A stretch of 64,000 bases of DNA. It comes from Anisus vortex (lineage: Eukaryota; Mollusca; Gastropoda; Planorbidae). Made by a program: the position numbers and the translations under genes. The notes under the pieces are model-generated. The model did not search any database, was not told where the DNA came from, and saw only the letters and a program-made list of their open reading frames with translations. The stretch lies in contig OX421505.1 in the NCBI GenBank assembly GCA_949126835.1, positions 7,076,587 to 7,140,586 on the forward strand. Reading direction: 5' to 3'. Of this stretch, positions 30,852 through 38,382 are shown piece by piece (within the stretch, counting starts at the first letter, position 1; every line of letters starts with the position of its first letter).

Positions 30852-30865
30852 TGGTCGCAGCGGTG
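30852..30865 (+). other. Primer-binding site, tRNA-Leu-like
   Basis: TGGTCGCAGCGGTG starts 2 bp after the LTR end, the usual place for the minus-strand primer site, and opens with TGG as expected for pairing with a tRNA CCA end. It agrees with the complement of an animal tRNA-Leu (AAG class) 3' end at 13 of 14 positions. The fifth base is C where that tRNA predicts G. The tRNA comparison is from memory and the host tRNA may differ. Confidence 0.7.
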
Positions 30866-31468
30866 AAAGGCAACTACTAAACTACTACGCTACAACATAA
30901 TGAAATGCTTCTACAAGAACAAATCTTAGAAGGTAAAGTCTGATTTTCAAATTGGCAATTCTCTCATGAAAACTATTCAGCAAATTATTCAACCAGTCAA
31001 CCTGGTCATAAAATCGTTGGAGAGAACGCTAAAACATCTCTCAGAAAATATATGATTTGCTGTTGGATGGCAGAATTTAATGGACGATTTCTAAAGATAT
31101 TAATCAAGATTTAATCAACACTGTATAAAGCCATATTCAGGGTAACAGGAAACAGAGACACTGCAGCAAGACTTGTAAAAGTCAGTAGATACATAGGCGG
31201 CACAACAAGCAACAAAAAGATGGGTGCACGTGGCGCTCTACATCTCAACCCACATTGCATTTTTCAAAGGTGCCGACGCTGGAATTAATAAATTTTTTTC
31301 AAGATTATATTTGGATTACGTGGAACATCGAGAGCTGTCGTATGAATTTCTTTGTGATCAATCGTTGATCATGAAAAATTGAATTATCACGCATGAAACA
31401 TTTTTAAACAAAACAGCTTCTGAATCTAGACTCTGTAACATTTTACAATACGCTATGAAGTGAAGCAA

Positions 31469-31541
31469 TGACGTCACACAAGATGGCGGACACTAGATAA
31501 ACAAGATGGCGGACACTAGTTCAACTAGAGGTCAACACGTG
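31469..31541 (+). promoter_or_regulatory. CRE, two YY1-like sites and an E-box in the leader
   Basis: A perfect CRE palindrome TGACGTCA lies at 31469-31476. It is followed by two copies of CAAGATGGCGGACACTAG at 31479-31496 and 31502-31519 (23-bp spacing). Their core CAAGATGGCGG matches the well-known YY1 site. CACGTG lies at 31536-31541. The motifs are seen directly. A role as an internal promoter or enhancer is inferred, by analogy with the YY1 site in the 5' UTR of mammalian L1 and with regulatory leaders of other gypsy-like elements. Confidence 0.55.
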
Positions 31542-31714
31542 TGTGTGTGAGATCCGAAGGTAACAAGGCAATCATCAACGCATAGTATTCACTTAGTCAT
31601 ACTTTGTGAAATACCAAGACCGTAAGACAGATTGTACTCTAACGTACATTAATTCAAGAGATTTGTTTACATTATGCGAATTATAAGTATCTCGCTATAC
31701 AGTAAAGTTAATTT

Positions 31715-31920
31715 GAATTAATGTGATGAAGATTGTGTTAATTAATTTAAATCATTCGTACTTGGATTAACGTCACGAAGTTTGTGCTAGTTAATTTAAA
31801 TCATTCCTACCTGGATTAACGTCTTGAAGTATGTGTTAGTTAAAATGTAAGCTACTATTAGACCATTCACTTGGATTAAATGGATTAACTTCATCGTCAA
31901 GAAGATTCATTGTGTTACTT
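31715..31920 (+). repeat. Degenerate 49-bp tandem repeat in the leader
   Basis: Units start at 31715, 31764, 31813 (60 bp, expanded) and 31873 (partial). Each begins with a variant of GGATTAACGTC, followed by GAAG, a TGTG-rich stretch, GTTAATTTAAATCATTC and CT. The first two units align without gaps at 49 bp. Function is unknown; similar leader repeats in other elements can bind host proteins or affect packaging. Confidence 0.7.
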
Positions 31921-32642
31921 AAATACTATTTAAGTTTGATATAATTAACATTTATTTTAATATTATTGATGCCATATGTTTTCTCTATTTGATGTGGGCT
32001 TGGTTGGAGGTAATTTTTCCTGATTTTCCATATTCAATTTCTTTCTAACTATCTCTTTTTCTATTTTCTTCCTGAGAAAATTAGGATACATGATTCTATA
32101 TTAGGGATTTGTTTATGTGTATATTGAGAAGTGAAGAAATTATACTCACTTACAACTCTTTATATACATTTCAAATATTTATATTAGTTGTATGGTCTAG
32201 TTTGTACTTGTGAAAATCTGTCTGTAAAAATAAAAGTAAACAATTGTCCTGTATTGTCATTGTTTTACATATTGTAATTCTTCTGTAAACATTCCTCTAT
32301 CGTATTAAGCAGCAATTATATGTATTAATGTGAGTGTGATTTATATTATTATTTCTTTTTTATTCATACATATATTTTATATATTATTTCTATAATTTTT
32401 CATGCATATTTGTCCATTGTACAATATTTTTGTAATTAATTTGTAAACAAGTTCAAAATTTTTGATACACACATACCCATTGCACATAAAATGAATATAA
32501 TGAATACACACATATGAAAATGAATATATGGTAATTTGACAATAATGTGTAAAGACACATCCATGAACATAACAAAACTGCTGAATAATAAGTGACACCA
32601 AAAATAATGTCTCTAATGATGAATACAAAGTGATTGCCCTTA

Positions 32643-32644
<2 letters not shown>

Positions 32645-32691
<47 letters not shown>
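32645..32691 (+). repeat. 47-nt poly(A) tract before the Gag-Pol start
   Basis: Forty-seven consecutive A residues end 18 nt upstream of the ATG at 32710. The tract has the same length in copy 2 (49131-49177). It could be an expanded homopolymer, the relic of a captured polyadenylated sequence, or a translation-promoting A-rich leader; the sequence does not decide. Antisense frames rich in phenylalanine across this tract are artefacts of it. Confidence 0.95.
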
Positions 32692-32693
<2 letters not shown>

Positions 32694-32709
32694 ACAAACA
32701 TAAATCAAC

Positions 32710-35700
32710 ATGGCTACAAGTATATATAGAATAGAAACAAATGCAGAAATGTATGCAAGAGCTGAAGCACTTGCAGAAAAATTCAAATTAGGAGAAAAAG
32801 AAAAAATAAATTTTATTGAAGAAAAAGTCAAATTATGGACTAGTGAACAAAAAGAGCACTTAAGTAAAATACAACAAGATGAAGAAAGGGCAGAAAGAGC
32901 TGAAAAAAGAGCACATGACAATGAAATATCAAAAAGAGCATATGACATAGAAATGGCAAAACTTAAAGCAGCACAAACAAGTAATAATGAAAATGAACAT
33001 ACAGACAATGGCAATAACCTAAAACGTTTAAAACTCCCTTACTTTGATGGCAAATCAGAATCTATTGACTCATTTTTCAGAACATTTGAAATGCAATGTA
33101 AAACTGAAAAAATACCACAAAAAGATTGGTCTAGATATCTATTACAATCAGTGAAAGAAAAAGCACGCACAGCAATGTCTTACATAAACATTGAAGAAGT
33201 AACATATGATGAAGTAAAAAGACAGATGCTAGCATATTTCATTAAAACACCTGATTATTATAGGAACAAATTTCACGATGTCTTTTTAGACAATAACAAA
33301 GAGCCTACGGCATTTGTTAAAGATGTAGAACATTACTTAATAACTTGGTTAGAGTTAATGAAGATTGATTTGAAAAATCCACAACAAATTCTAAATATGA
33401 TAGTTTATGACAAAATTCTAGTCATGGCTAGTGATGAATTGTTTTCATATTTAAAAGAAAAAGACATTAACACAAATGACAAATTAATAAATGCACTTAA
33501 CAACTTCAAGGACAGCCATCCTAATGCTGCCTTAACCAAGAACAAAACCAATAATCTAAATACACTTCAGAATGACAGAAGTAGAAACCAAACAAGATTT
33601 GGTAATGAAAGAAGAAATAGCTATTCACCTCCAAACTTTAGGAGAAGAAATACTAATAATAGAGATAGGAGACATATTCAATGTTTCTTCTGTCAAGGTA
33701 GAAACCACATTGCAAGAGACTGTTTCTTCAAACAACAACAAACATTCAAAAAAGAAATCTATAATAATGACAACTTTAATATGCAGTCAGGCCAAAATAT
33801 TCAAAACAGAACATTTAGAAGAAGGGGTGGAAGAGGAAACAGGTATAGACAAGGGAATTACAATCAGAATCAAAATTATTTTGGACAAAGCAATTTTAAT
33901 CCAAACTTCAGTTCTCATTTTGCACAAAACGGTAATCAGAATATACAGACACAGCACTTTAATCATGGTGTGCAAGGTCAGACTTTCAATAGCAACAGCA
34001 TGAATGCTAACACATACAATCAAAGATCACAGCAATTAAACTCCATCAAAGAGTTCACTGGTCAATTGCTTCTATTTCCTTGTTTTGTCAATGAAAAACA
34101 AACATTAACTCTTAGGGATTCTGGAGCCACATGCATTGTGTGCAATGCAGACTTAGTTCTTGAACATCAATATCTTCCAGAGTCGGAAATGGTCACCTTA
34201 GGTGATGGTTCTATTGTTCAATGCAAAGTCGCACAAATTTCTATCGACACTCCTTGGATTACTGGTGTAGTCAAAGCCGTGGTAATGAACAATTCTACTG
34301 CTCCTTTAGTCATTGGAAATATTCCAAATATCAAGCAAGACAACTCTTTTGAGATCTTTCAGAAATGGATTTCTCAGAAAACAAACTGTTCTAATTTGCA
34401 ACCAAAAACATTAGATGAATTCAATGCAGAAATTTCTGCAGATCCAATTGTTGCCATGCAACAAAGACTTACTCTAATGAAAACAAATAAGATAGACAAG
34501 AAATATTGGATCAGAAATCTAGAAGTAATACGTCTAAACAATAAAGACAATAAAGACAAATTGACTAGTCAAAACAATAACGACAATAAAGACATATTTC
34601 CTAAATGGAATGGCTCACAACCAATAGAAAACTATATAAGTTCTTTTGAAGAACAATGCCAAAAACAAGAAATACCAAATGACATAAAACCAATTCTTTT
34701 AACTCAACATTTAAATGGCCACAAGAAAGCATTTAATATTGCTAACAGAAACATTCAAAGCTTTGAAGAACTAAAAACAAGTTTGAATAAACAATTGGTA
34801 CACAAGGAAAAGAAAGAAGAAAGTAATAAGATCTCTGACAGATCAAAATTAGATAATAAAAGTTCCAATGAACAAAAGAAACAAAATTTGTGTACTATAC
34901 AATCAGAAATAAAGGAAAATGCTGAAACCTCAAATGTTTCATTTGATAAAATCGATCATGATACACTAGTTCAAGAACAAACAAAGGATAAATACATAAT
35001 CAAATTGATTGAAAGCATACAGAATCCTAACTCTTATAATTTTGGAAAATTTGAAATACAAAATAAAGTTTTGATCAGATTATGGCAGACTACCACAGGA
35101 CCACAACAACAAATAGTAGTTCCTAAGTCTTTAACACACACAATTATGTCTGTAGGACATAACAGTCCTTTAGCAGGTCACCTCGGTACTAACAAAACTT
35201 TCCGAAGTCTCATGCAAAATTTCTGGTGGAAAACTATGAGAAAAGATATCAAGAATTTTATAAAATGTTGTGATCAATGTCAGAGGAAAAATAAAATACA
35301 CTCTAGACACATGGCTCCATTGCAAAAATTTGAAAAAATTGGCCCACCATTTCACAAAATAGCCATTGACATAATAGGTCCAATGACCGCAAGCAAGAAG
35401 CATAAAAATAGATTTGCACTTGTAGTGATTGATCTGGCCACAAGGTGGATAGAAATAGCTCCTCTAAATGAGATTACGTCAGAGAAAATCTGTAATGCAT
35501 TACTTTCAATATTCACAAAGTTTGGCTTTCCATCTATCATTCTGAGTGATAATGGAACGCAGTTTCTTTCACACTTAACCCAAGCTTTTACAAAGATGCT
35601 ACAGATCACACAAGTATTCTCTGCTCGTTACCATCCGCAGTCAAACGGGTGTGTAGAAAGAGCCAATCAATCTATAAAAATTATGATAGACAAAGTATGC

Positions 35701-37722
35701 ATAGACAAACCTAAAGAATGGGATCTATTTCTTCCTATGATATTATTTGCATATAGAACGTCAATTCATGAAGCCACTGGTTATTCACCTTTCCAATTGT
35801 TATTTGGAAGACAGCCAAAAACTCCTTTTGGAAATTTCAAAGAAAACATCTTGAATAAACAAGAAACTTTACTATCTCCTTTTGAATTTGTTCAAAATGT
35901 CAGTGAACAAATAGACTATACTAATAACATTGTCAAAAAAACCCTGGAAATTGCTTCTGCTAAGAATGCTGAGTCAGTAAATAAGAATAGGCATTTGAGA
36001 ACTCTTGAATCGGATGACCTAGTTCTTATACTATTGCCAACTGGCACAGGGCATAACAAAGAATGGTATGGTCCCTATAAAGTTATTAAAAGACTAAATG
36101 AAGTCTCTTATACAATTTTGGTAGATGGTTCTCAAAGGAAATATCACATTAACACTTTGAGAAAATACAATCAGCTCAAAGCTGATAACGAAATTTTGAG
36201 CTCACTAGTTGCAGAAAATAGTATCAGTGAAGAGGCTCCAATTATAAATGCAGAAACATATTCTATAAATTACTGTACCACAATAAAGTCATGTAATATC
36301 AATCTCCAGCATATTACTTCGCAGACAAACAAAGAAAATATTACCAGGATTATAAACAAATTTTCTAGTGTTATCAGTCATGAACCTGGTCACACCAATA
36401 GTATTGAGCATTCCATAGAATTGAATGACCATACTGCTTTTAGATCTCAAACATATATAGTACCACAAATGTTAAAAAACAAAGTAGATGCTCAATTAGA
36501 TAGTCTCATTGAAAAAAAACTCATTCAAAAATCCAAATCACAATATTCTTCACCTATGGTTTTGGTGAAGAAAAAGAATGGTGACATCAGAATTTGCTGT
36601 GATTACAGAAAATTAAACAAAGTCACCAATTTAGATCAAGAAGGCTTACCCAATGTTGAAGATATTGTAAACACAGTGGGCAAAGGCAAAATTTTTTCGA
36701 GTATTGATCTCACAAGAGGATTTTGGCAAATTCCGATGGCCAAAGAATCTATTCATTACACTGCATTCACAACTCATAAAGGCTTGTTTGAATGGACAGT
36801 GATGCCTTTCGGCCTTGTAAACAGTACGGCAACGTTTACAAAGATGATGAGAAAAATTCTAGCTCCTCATCCACACATCATACATTATGTAGATGACATC
36901 TGCATTTTCACAGATAACTGGGAACAACATTTTGAAGCTTTAGAATTCTTGCTACAAGTCTTAAAAGAACAAAATCTGACAGTATCACCAGACAAAATCA
37001 AAATAGGTGTTTCGGAGATTGAATTCTTAGGCCATAAATTTACAAGCCAAGGTATAACACCAACTAGTAACTTCCAAGAAAAGATACTACATATAAAAAC
37101 ACCTACTACAAAAAAACATATCAGAGCTTTGTTGGGATTGTTCAACTATTATAGTAAATTCATTAAGAATTACGCACAAATTGTAAGACCACTAATTGAG
37201 TTGACAAAGAAATTCCAACCACAAAAAATAAAATGGAATGAAAGTTGTGCAAAATCATTAAACACTCTGAAAGAAATGTTTAACAGTCAACCTATTCTCA
37301 CCACAATTCAGGAAACTGATGAGGTCATACTATCAACGGATGCATCAAAAATTGGTCTTGGTGCATGTCTTATGACTCAAACTGTAATCAATGGGAAGCA
37401 GATATTGCAACCTGCTCAATATCTGAGCAGAGCTCTTAGTGAAAGTGAAAAGAAATATTCAGTTATAGAACTGGAATGTCTTGCGATTTTTTGGGCTGTC
37501 AGAAAATTGCAAAGATATCTTCTTGGTCGACATTTTACTATACTTGTTGATCACAAACCTCTAATGAATTTTAATATAAGTAACATCAACAACAATCGCA
37601 TAAATAAATACGCAATGTACCTAACAGATTATCAATTTGACATCAAAACAATACGTGGAAAAGACAACCACATACCAGATGTTTTATCCAGATTATCAGT
37701 CAACATACCAGATTCTGAATAA
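32710..37722 (+). CDS. gag-pol: Gag-Pol polyprotein, Gmr1-type, copy 1
   Basis: One uninterrupted frame encodes Gag, protease, integrase, reverse transcriptase and RNase H, which form virus-like particles, copy the RNA and integrate the DNA. In order: charged, coiled-coil-like N terminus (about 10-95); capsid-like segment (107-177); zinc knuckle C325, C328, H333, C338; Arg/Gly- and Asn/Gln-rich stretch (about 340-440); protease DSGAT at D470; second capsid-like segment (628-697); integrase with H817, H824, C854, C857, triad D887, D947, E983 (35 residues between the last two) and GPY motif at 1121-1123; reverse transcriptase with D1333 and YVDD at 1393-1396; RNase H with D1544, E1587, D1614, D1657. 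The start has a good Kozak context (A at -3, G at +4) and an in-frame stop 9 nt upstream. No frameshift or stop separates Gag from Pol. Confidence 0.96.
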   Translation: MATSIYRIETNAEMYARAEALAEKFKLGEKEKINFIEEKVKLWTSEQKEHLSKIQQDEERAERAEKRAHDNEISKRAYDIEMAKLKAAQTSNNENEHTDNGNNLKRLKLPYFDGKSESIDSFFRTFEMQCKTEKIPQKDWSRYLLQSVKEKARTAMSYINIEEVTYDEVKRQMLAYFIKTPDYYRNKFHDVFLDNNKEPTAFVKDVEHYLITWLELMKIDLKNPQQILNMIVYDKILVMASDELFSYLKEKDINTNDKLINALNNFKDSHPNAALTKNKTNNLNTLQNDRSRNQTRFGNERRNSYSPPNFRRRNTNNRDRRHIQCFFCQGRNHIARDCFFKQQQTFKKEIYNNDNFNMQSGQNIQNRTFRRRGGRGNRYRQGNYNQNQNYFGQSNFNPNFSSHFAQNGNQNIQTQHFNHGVQGQTFNSNSMNANTYNQRSQQLNSIKEFTGQLLLFPCFVNEKQTLTLRDSGATCIVCNADLVLEHQYLPESEMVTLGDGSIVQCKVAQISIDTPWITGVVKAVVMNNSTAPLVIGNIPNIKQDNSFEIFQKWISQKTNCSNLQPKTLDEFNAEISADPIVAMQQRLTLMKTNKIDKKYWIRNLEVIRLNNKDNKDKLTSQNNNDNKDIFPKWNGSQPIENYISSFEEQCQKQEIPNDIKPILLTQHLNGHKKAFNIANRNIQSFEELKTSLNKQLVHKEKKEESNKISDRSKLDNKSSNEQKKQNLCTIQSEIKENAETSNVSFDKIDHDTLVQEQTKDKYIIKLIESIQNPNSYNFGKFEIQNKVLIRLWQTTTGPQQQIVVPKSLTHTIMSVGHNSPLAGHLGTNKTFRSLMQNFWWKTMRKDIKNFIKCCDQCQRKNKIHSRHMAPLQKFEKIGPPFHKIAIDIIGPMTASKKHKNRFALVVIDLATRWIEIAPLNEITSEKICNALLSIFTKFGFPSIILSDNGTQFLSHLTQAFTKMLQITQVFSARYHPQSNGCVERANQSIKIMIDKVCIDKPKEWDLFLPMILFAYRTSIHEATGYSPFQLLFGRQPKTPFGNFKENILNKQETLLSPFEFVQNVSEQIDYTNNIVKKTLEIASAKNAESVNKNRHLRTLESDDLVLILLPTGTGHNKEWYGPYKVIKRLNEVSYTILVDGSQRKYHINTLRKYNQLKADNEILSSLVAENSISEEAPIINAETYSINYCTTIKSCNINLQHITSQTNKENITRIINKFSSVISHEPGHTNSIEHSIELNDHTAFRSQTYIVPQMLKNKVDAQLDSLIEKKLIQKSKSQYSSPMVLVKKKNGDIRICCDYRKLNKVTNLDQEGLPNVEDIVNTVGKGKIFSSIDLTRGFWQIPMAKESIHYTAFTTHKGLFEWTVMPFGLVNSTATFTKMMRKILAPHPHIIHYVDDICIFTDNWEQHFEALEFLLQVLKEQNLTVSPDKIKIGVSEIEFLGHKFTSQGITPTSNFQEKILHIKTPTTKKHIRALLGLFNYYSKFIKNYAQIVRPLIELTKKFQPQKIKWNESCAKSLNTLKEMFNSQPILTTIQETDEVILSTDASKIGLGACLMTQTVINGKQILQPAQYLSRALSESEKKYSVIELECLAIFWAVRKLQRYLLGRHFTILVDHKPLMNFNISNINNNRINKYAMYLTDYQFDIKTIRGKDNHIPDVLSRLSVNIPDSE
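33028..33240 (+). other. Capsid-like Gag segment (residues 107-177)
   Basis: The segment opens LPYFDGKSES and contains FEMQC (126-130) and KIP (134-136), then helical, charged sequence ending MLAYF. This 'F.G....F...F' layout followed by a helical bundle is typical of retrotransposon Gag capsid N-terminal domains. It is the reference for the second, similar segment at residues 628-697. Confidence 0.7.
33682..33723 (+). other. Nucleocapsid zinc knuckle (residues 325-338)
   Basis: CFFCQGRNHIARDC fits the CX2CX4HX4C pattern exactly (C325, C328, H333, C338). It sits just before an RGG- and Asn/Gln-rich basic stretch, consistent with RNA binding and genome packaging. Confidence 0.95.
34066..34344 (+). 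other. Retropepsin-like protease (about residues 453-545)
   Basis: The active-site motif LRDSGATC is at 468-475 with catalytic D470. A hydrophobic-hydrophobic-Gly element, LVIGN, ends at 537 with G536. Both are hallmarks of retroviral-type aspartic proteases, which work as dimers to cleave the polyprotein. Domain edges are approximate. Confidence 0.88.
34591..34800 (+). other. Second capsid-like segment between protease and integrase (residues 628-697)
   Basis: This segment repeats landmarks of the Gag capsid segment in the same order and nearly the same spacing: NG (634-635) for DG (113-114), FEEQC (646-650) for FEMQC (126-130), and EIP (654-656) for KIP (134-136). Both then continue into a helical stretch with FEELK or YDEVK. 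It is preceded by an Asn/Asp/Lys-rich low-complexity linker. I infer an internal duplication of part of Gag. Its role, if any, is unknown. Confidence 0.6.
34942..36174 (+). other. Integrase (about residues 745-1155), placed before RT
   Basis: The module is complete. It has a gypsy-type N-terminal extension ending in the QIVVPKSL motif, the zinc-binding H817-X6-H824-X29-C854-X2-C857, the catalytic D887, D947 and E983, and a C-terminal GPY/F module (WYGPYKVIKR from 1119). Lying upstream of reverse transcriptase is the diagnostic feature of Gmr1-type elements; in ordinary Ty3/gypsy elements integrase follows RNase H. Confidence 0.93.
36337..37239 (+). other. Reverse transcriptase (about residues 1210-1510)
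   Basis: Gypsy-type signatures run in order: PGHT with following EHSIEL (1226 on), SSPMVLVKKKNG, RICCDYRKLN (1293-1303), SSIDLTRGFWQIP with catalytic D1333, MPFGLVNSTATF, and YVDD with D1395 and D1396. NSTATF replaces the more common NAPATF, a mild deviation. The connection region FNYYSKFIKNYA follows. Confidence 0.95.
37297..37695 (+). other. RNase H (about residues 1530-1662)
   Basis: The motifs STDASKIGLGA (D1544), VIELECLAIFWAV (E1587), LVDHKPL (D1614) and HIPDVLSRL (D1657) supply the four catalytic acidic residues of gypsy-type RNase H. The domain ends the polyprotein; nothing integrase-like follows it. Confidence 0.93.
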
Positions 37723-37884
37723 ATATGTCAATACAAGTAAATGACAAACAAACACTAATGTTAAATACATGTATATAATTTAAAAATGATAATTCAATTT
37801 TTGTTGAAAATATTTTTTTTCATGTCAATTTTTTACTGTGCATAAAATCTATGGCTAGATTTTATTTTTTACAGGGGGAGGGTA
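37723..37884 (+). other. 3' untranslated segment of copy 1
   Basis: This AT-rich 162-bp stretch between the Gag-Pol stop and the 3' LTR has no frame of interest. It ends with a T-rich run, ACAG and the polypurine tract. T-rich plus CAG resembles a 3' splice site, probably by chance. Confidence 0.8.
37873..37882 (+). other. Polypurine tract of copy 1
   Basis: AGGGGGAGGG ends 2 bp before the 3' LTR (followed by TA, then TGTCAG). Position and composition fit the plus-strand primer of reverse transcription. Confidence 0.92.
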
Positions 37885-38377
37885 TGTCAGTGATTTAATT
37901 TATATATAATAAAGGGGAAGCGACACAAACAATAGTTTGTGTGTTGTGTAGGTTTGCATCCCTTTGACCACATATTGTATAGTGTGTGTATTGTTTTTAT
38001 TTATATAGAACAATCCAGCAAGTGTGAACTGTTTTTAGATTGCATGCTTTTTGTGAGACATGGCTTTTGCTTGGTCATGTGTTTGAGAGAATAAAATCAG
38101 TTAGAGCTAAAGTGTAGAAGAAAGAGGTTGTGTAATGTTTTATAGCAACATGGACTTGTGTTTATAATTCATAATTGTTGGATGTACTGTGAATAATGTA
38201 TTGTGAGTAATAATAAATACATATATATATTGCTGCAAAGATTTGATTTATCAAGTTTGTTAAACGTACTGTGAAAATAACATTAAAGAAACATTTAACT
38301 CAACTCAACCAACTCAATCAACTCATGATTCTATTAGCCTCCGAAGAACACTAATAATTAAAATAGAATTAATTACA
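37885..38377 (+). repeat. 3' LTR of copy 1
   Basis: The 493 bp read the same as the 5' LTR from TGTCAGTG to AATTACA. Identity of the two LTRs points to recent insertion, because both are made from one template at integration. Confidence 0.95.
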
Positions 38378-38382
38378 GTTAC
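38378..38382. repeat. Target-site duplication, 3' side of copy 1 (GTTAC)
   Basis: GTTAC directly follows the 3' LTR and continues into satellite as TAAATATTCAC. Joining the flanks with one GTTAC restores a normal monomer. Confidence 0.95.

Larger units (their letters stand above)
30850..32709 (+). other. Long untranslated leader of copy 1
   Basis: About 1.86 kb separates the 5' LTR from the Gag-Pol start and contains no long frame. It holds many ATG triplets; one opens a 29-codon reading frame at 30966-31055 that I do not claim as a gene. Further contents are a CRE, YY1-like sites and E-box at 31469-31541, a 49-bp tandem repeat at 31715-31920, a pyrimidine-rich tract with AG at about 32039-32084, and a 47-nt poly(A) tract at 32645-32691. 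A TAA lies in frame 9 nt before the start codon, so Gag does not extend upstream. Base composition here is less AT-extreme than the surrounding satellite. Confidence 0.85.
30357..38377 (+). mobile_element. Complete Gmr1-type Ty3/gypsy LTR retrotransposon, copy 1
   Basis: The element is 8021 bp long. It has 493-bp LTRs with TG...CA ends, a 5-bp target duplication, a primer-binding site 2 bp after the 5' LTR, a single 1670-codon Gag-Pol frame, and a polypurine tract just before the 3' LTR. The pol order is protease, integrase, reverse transcriptase, RNase H. Ty1/copia elements share that order, but the domain signatures are of Ty3/gypsy type, which defines the Gmr1 group. There is no envelope-like frame. 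The two LTRs read as identical and the coding frame is unbroken, so the insertion is young and may be competent. Family placement rests on domain order and motifs, not on a tree. Confidence 0.95.

Noticed and set aside
30966..31055. 29-codon reading frame in the leader
   Set aside because: Frames this short arise by chance; it has no recognisable motif and sits among many other upstream ATGs. Mentioned under the leader only.
31585..31613. Satellite-like string TATTCACTTAG in the retrotransposon leader
   Set aside because: Similarity covers about 10 AT-rich bases and does not continue for a full monomer; coincidence is sufficient.
32377..33014. Antisense frames rich in phenylalanine over the region before and into the coding start
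   Set aside because: They exist because the poly(A) tract reads as TTT codons on the other strand; there are no domains and no independent start context.
33572..34003. 143-codon frame on the same strand inside Gag
   Set aside because: It is a shadow of the A-rich nucleocapsid region in another frame; the main frame has the zinc knuckle and a consistent domain series.
35170..35609. Antisense frames across the integrase region (and others at 33787, 34374 and 36885)
   Set aside because: Short, with no recognisable domain, and lying over strongly conserved sense-strand motifs.
37861..37876. 3' splice acceptor (T-rich run plus ACAG) before the 3' LTR
   Set aside because: The CAG overlaps the polypurine tract edge and there is no frame downstream for it to serve.
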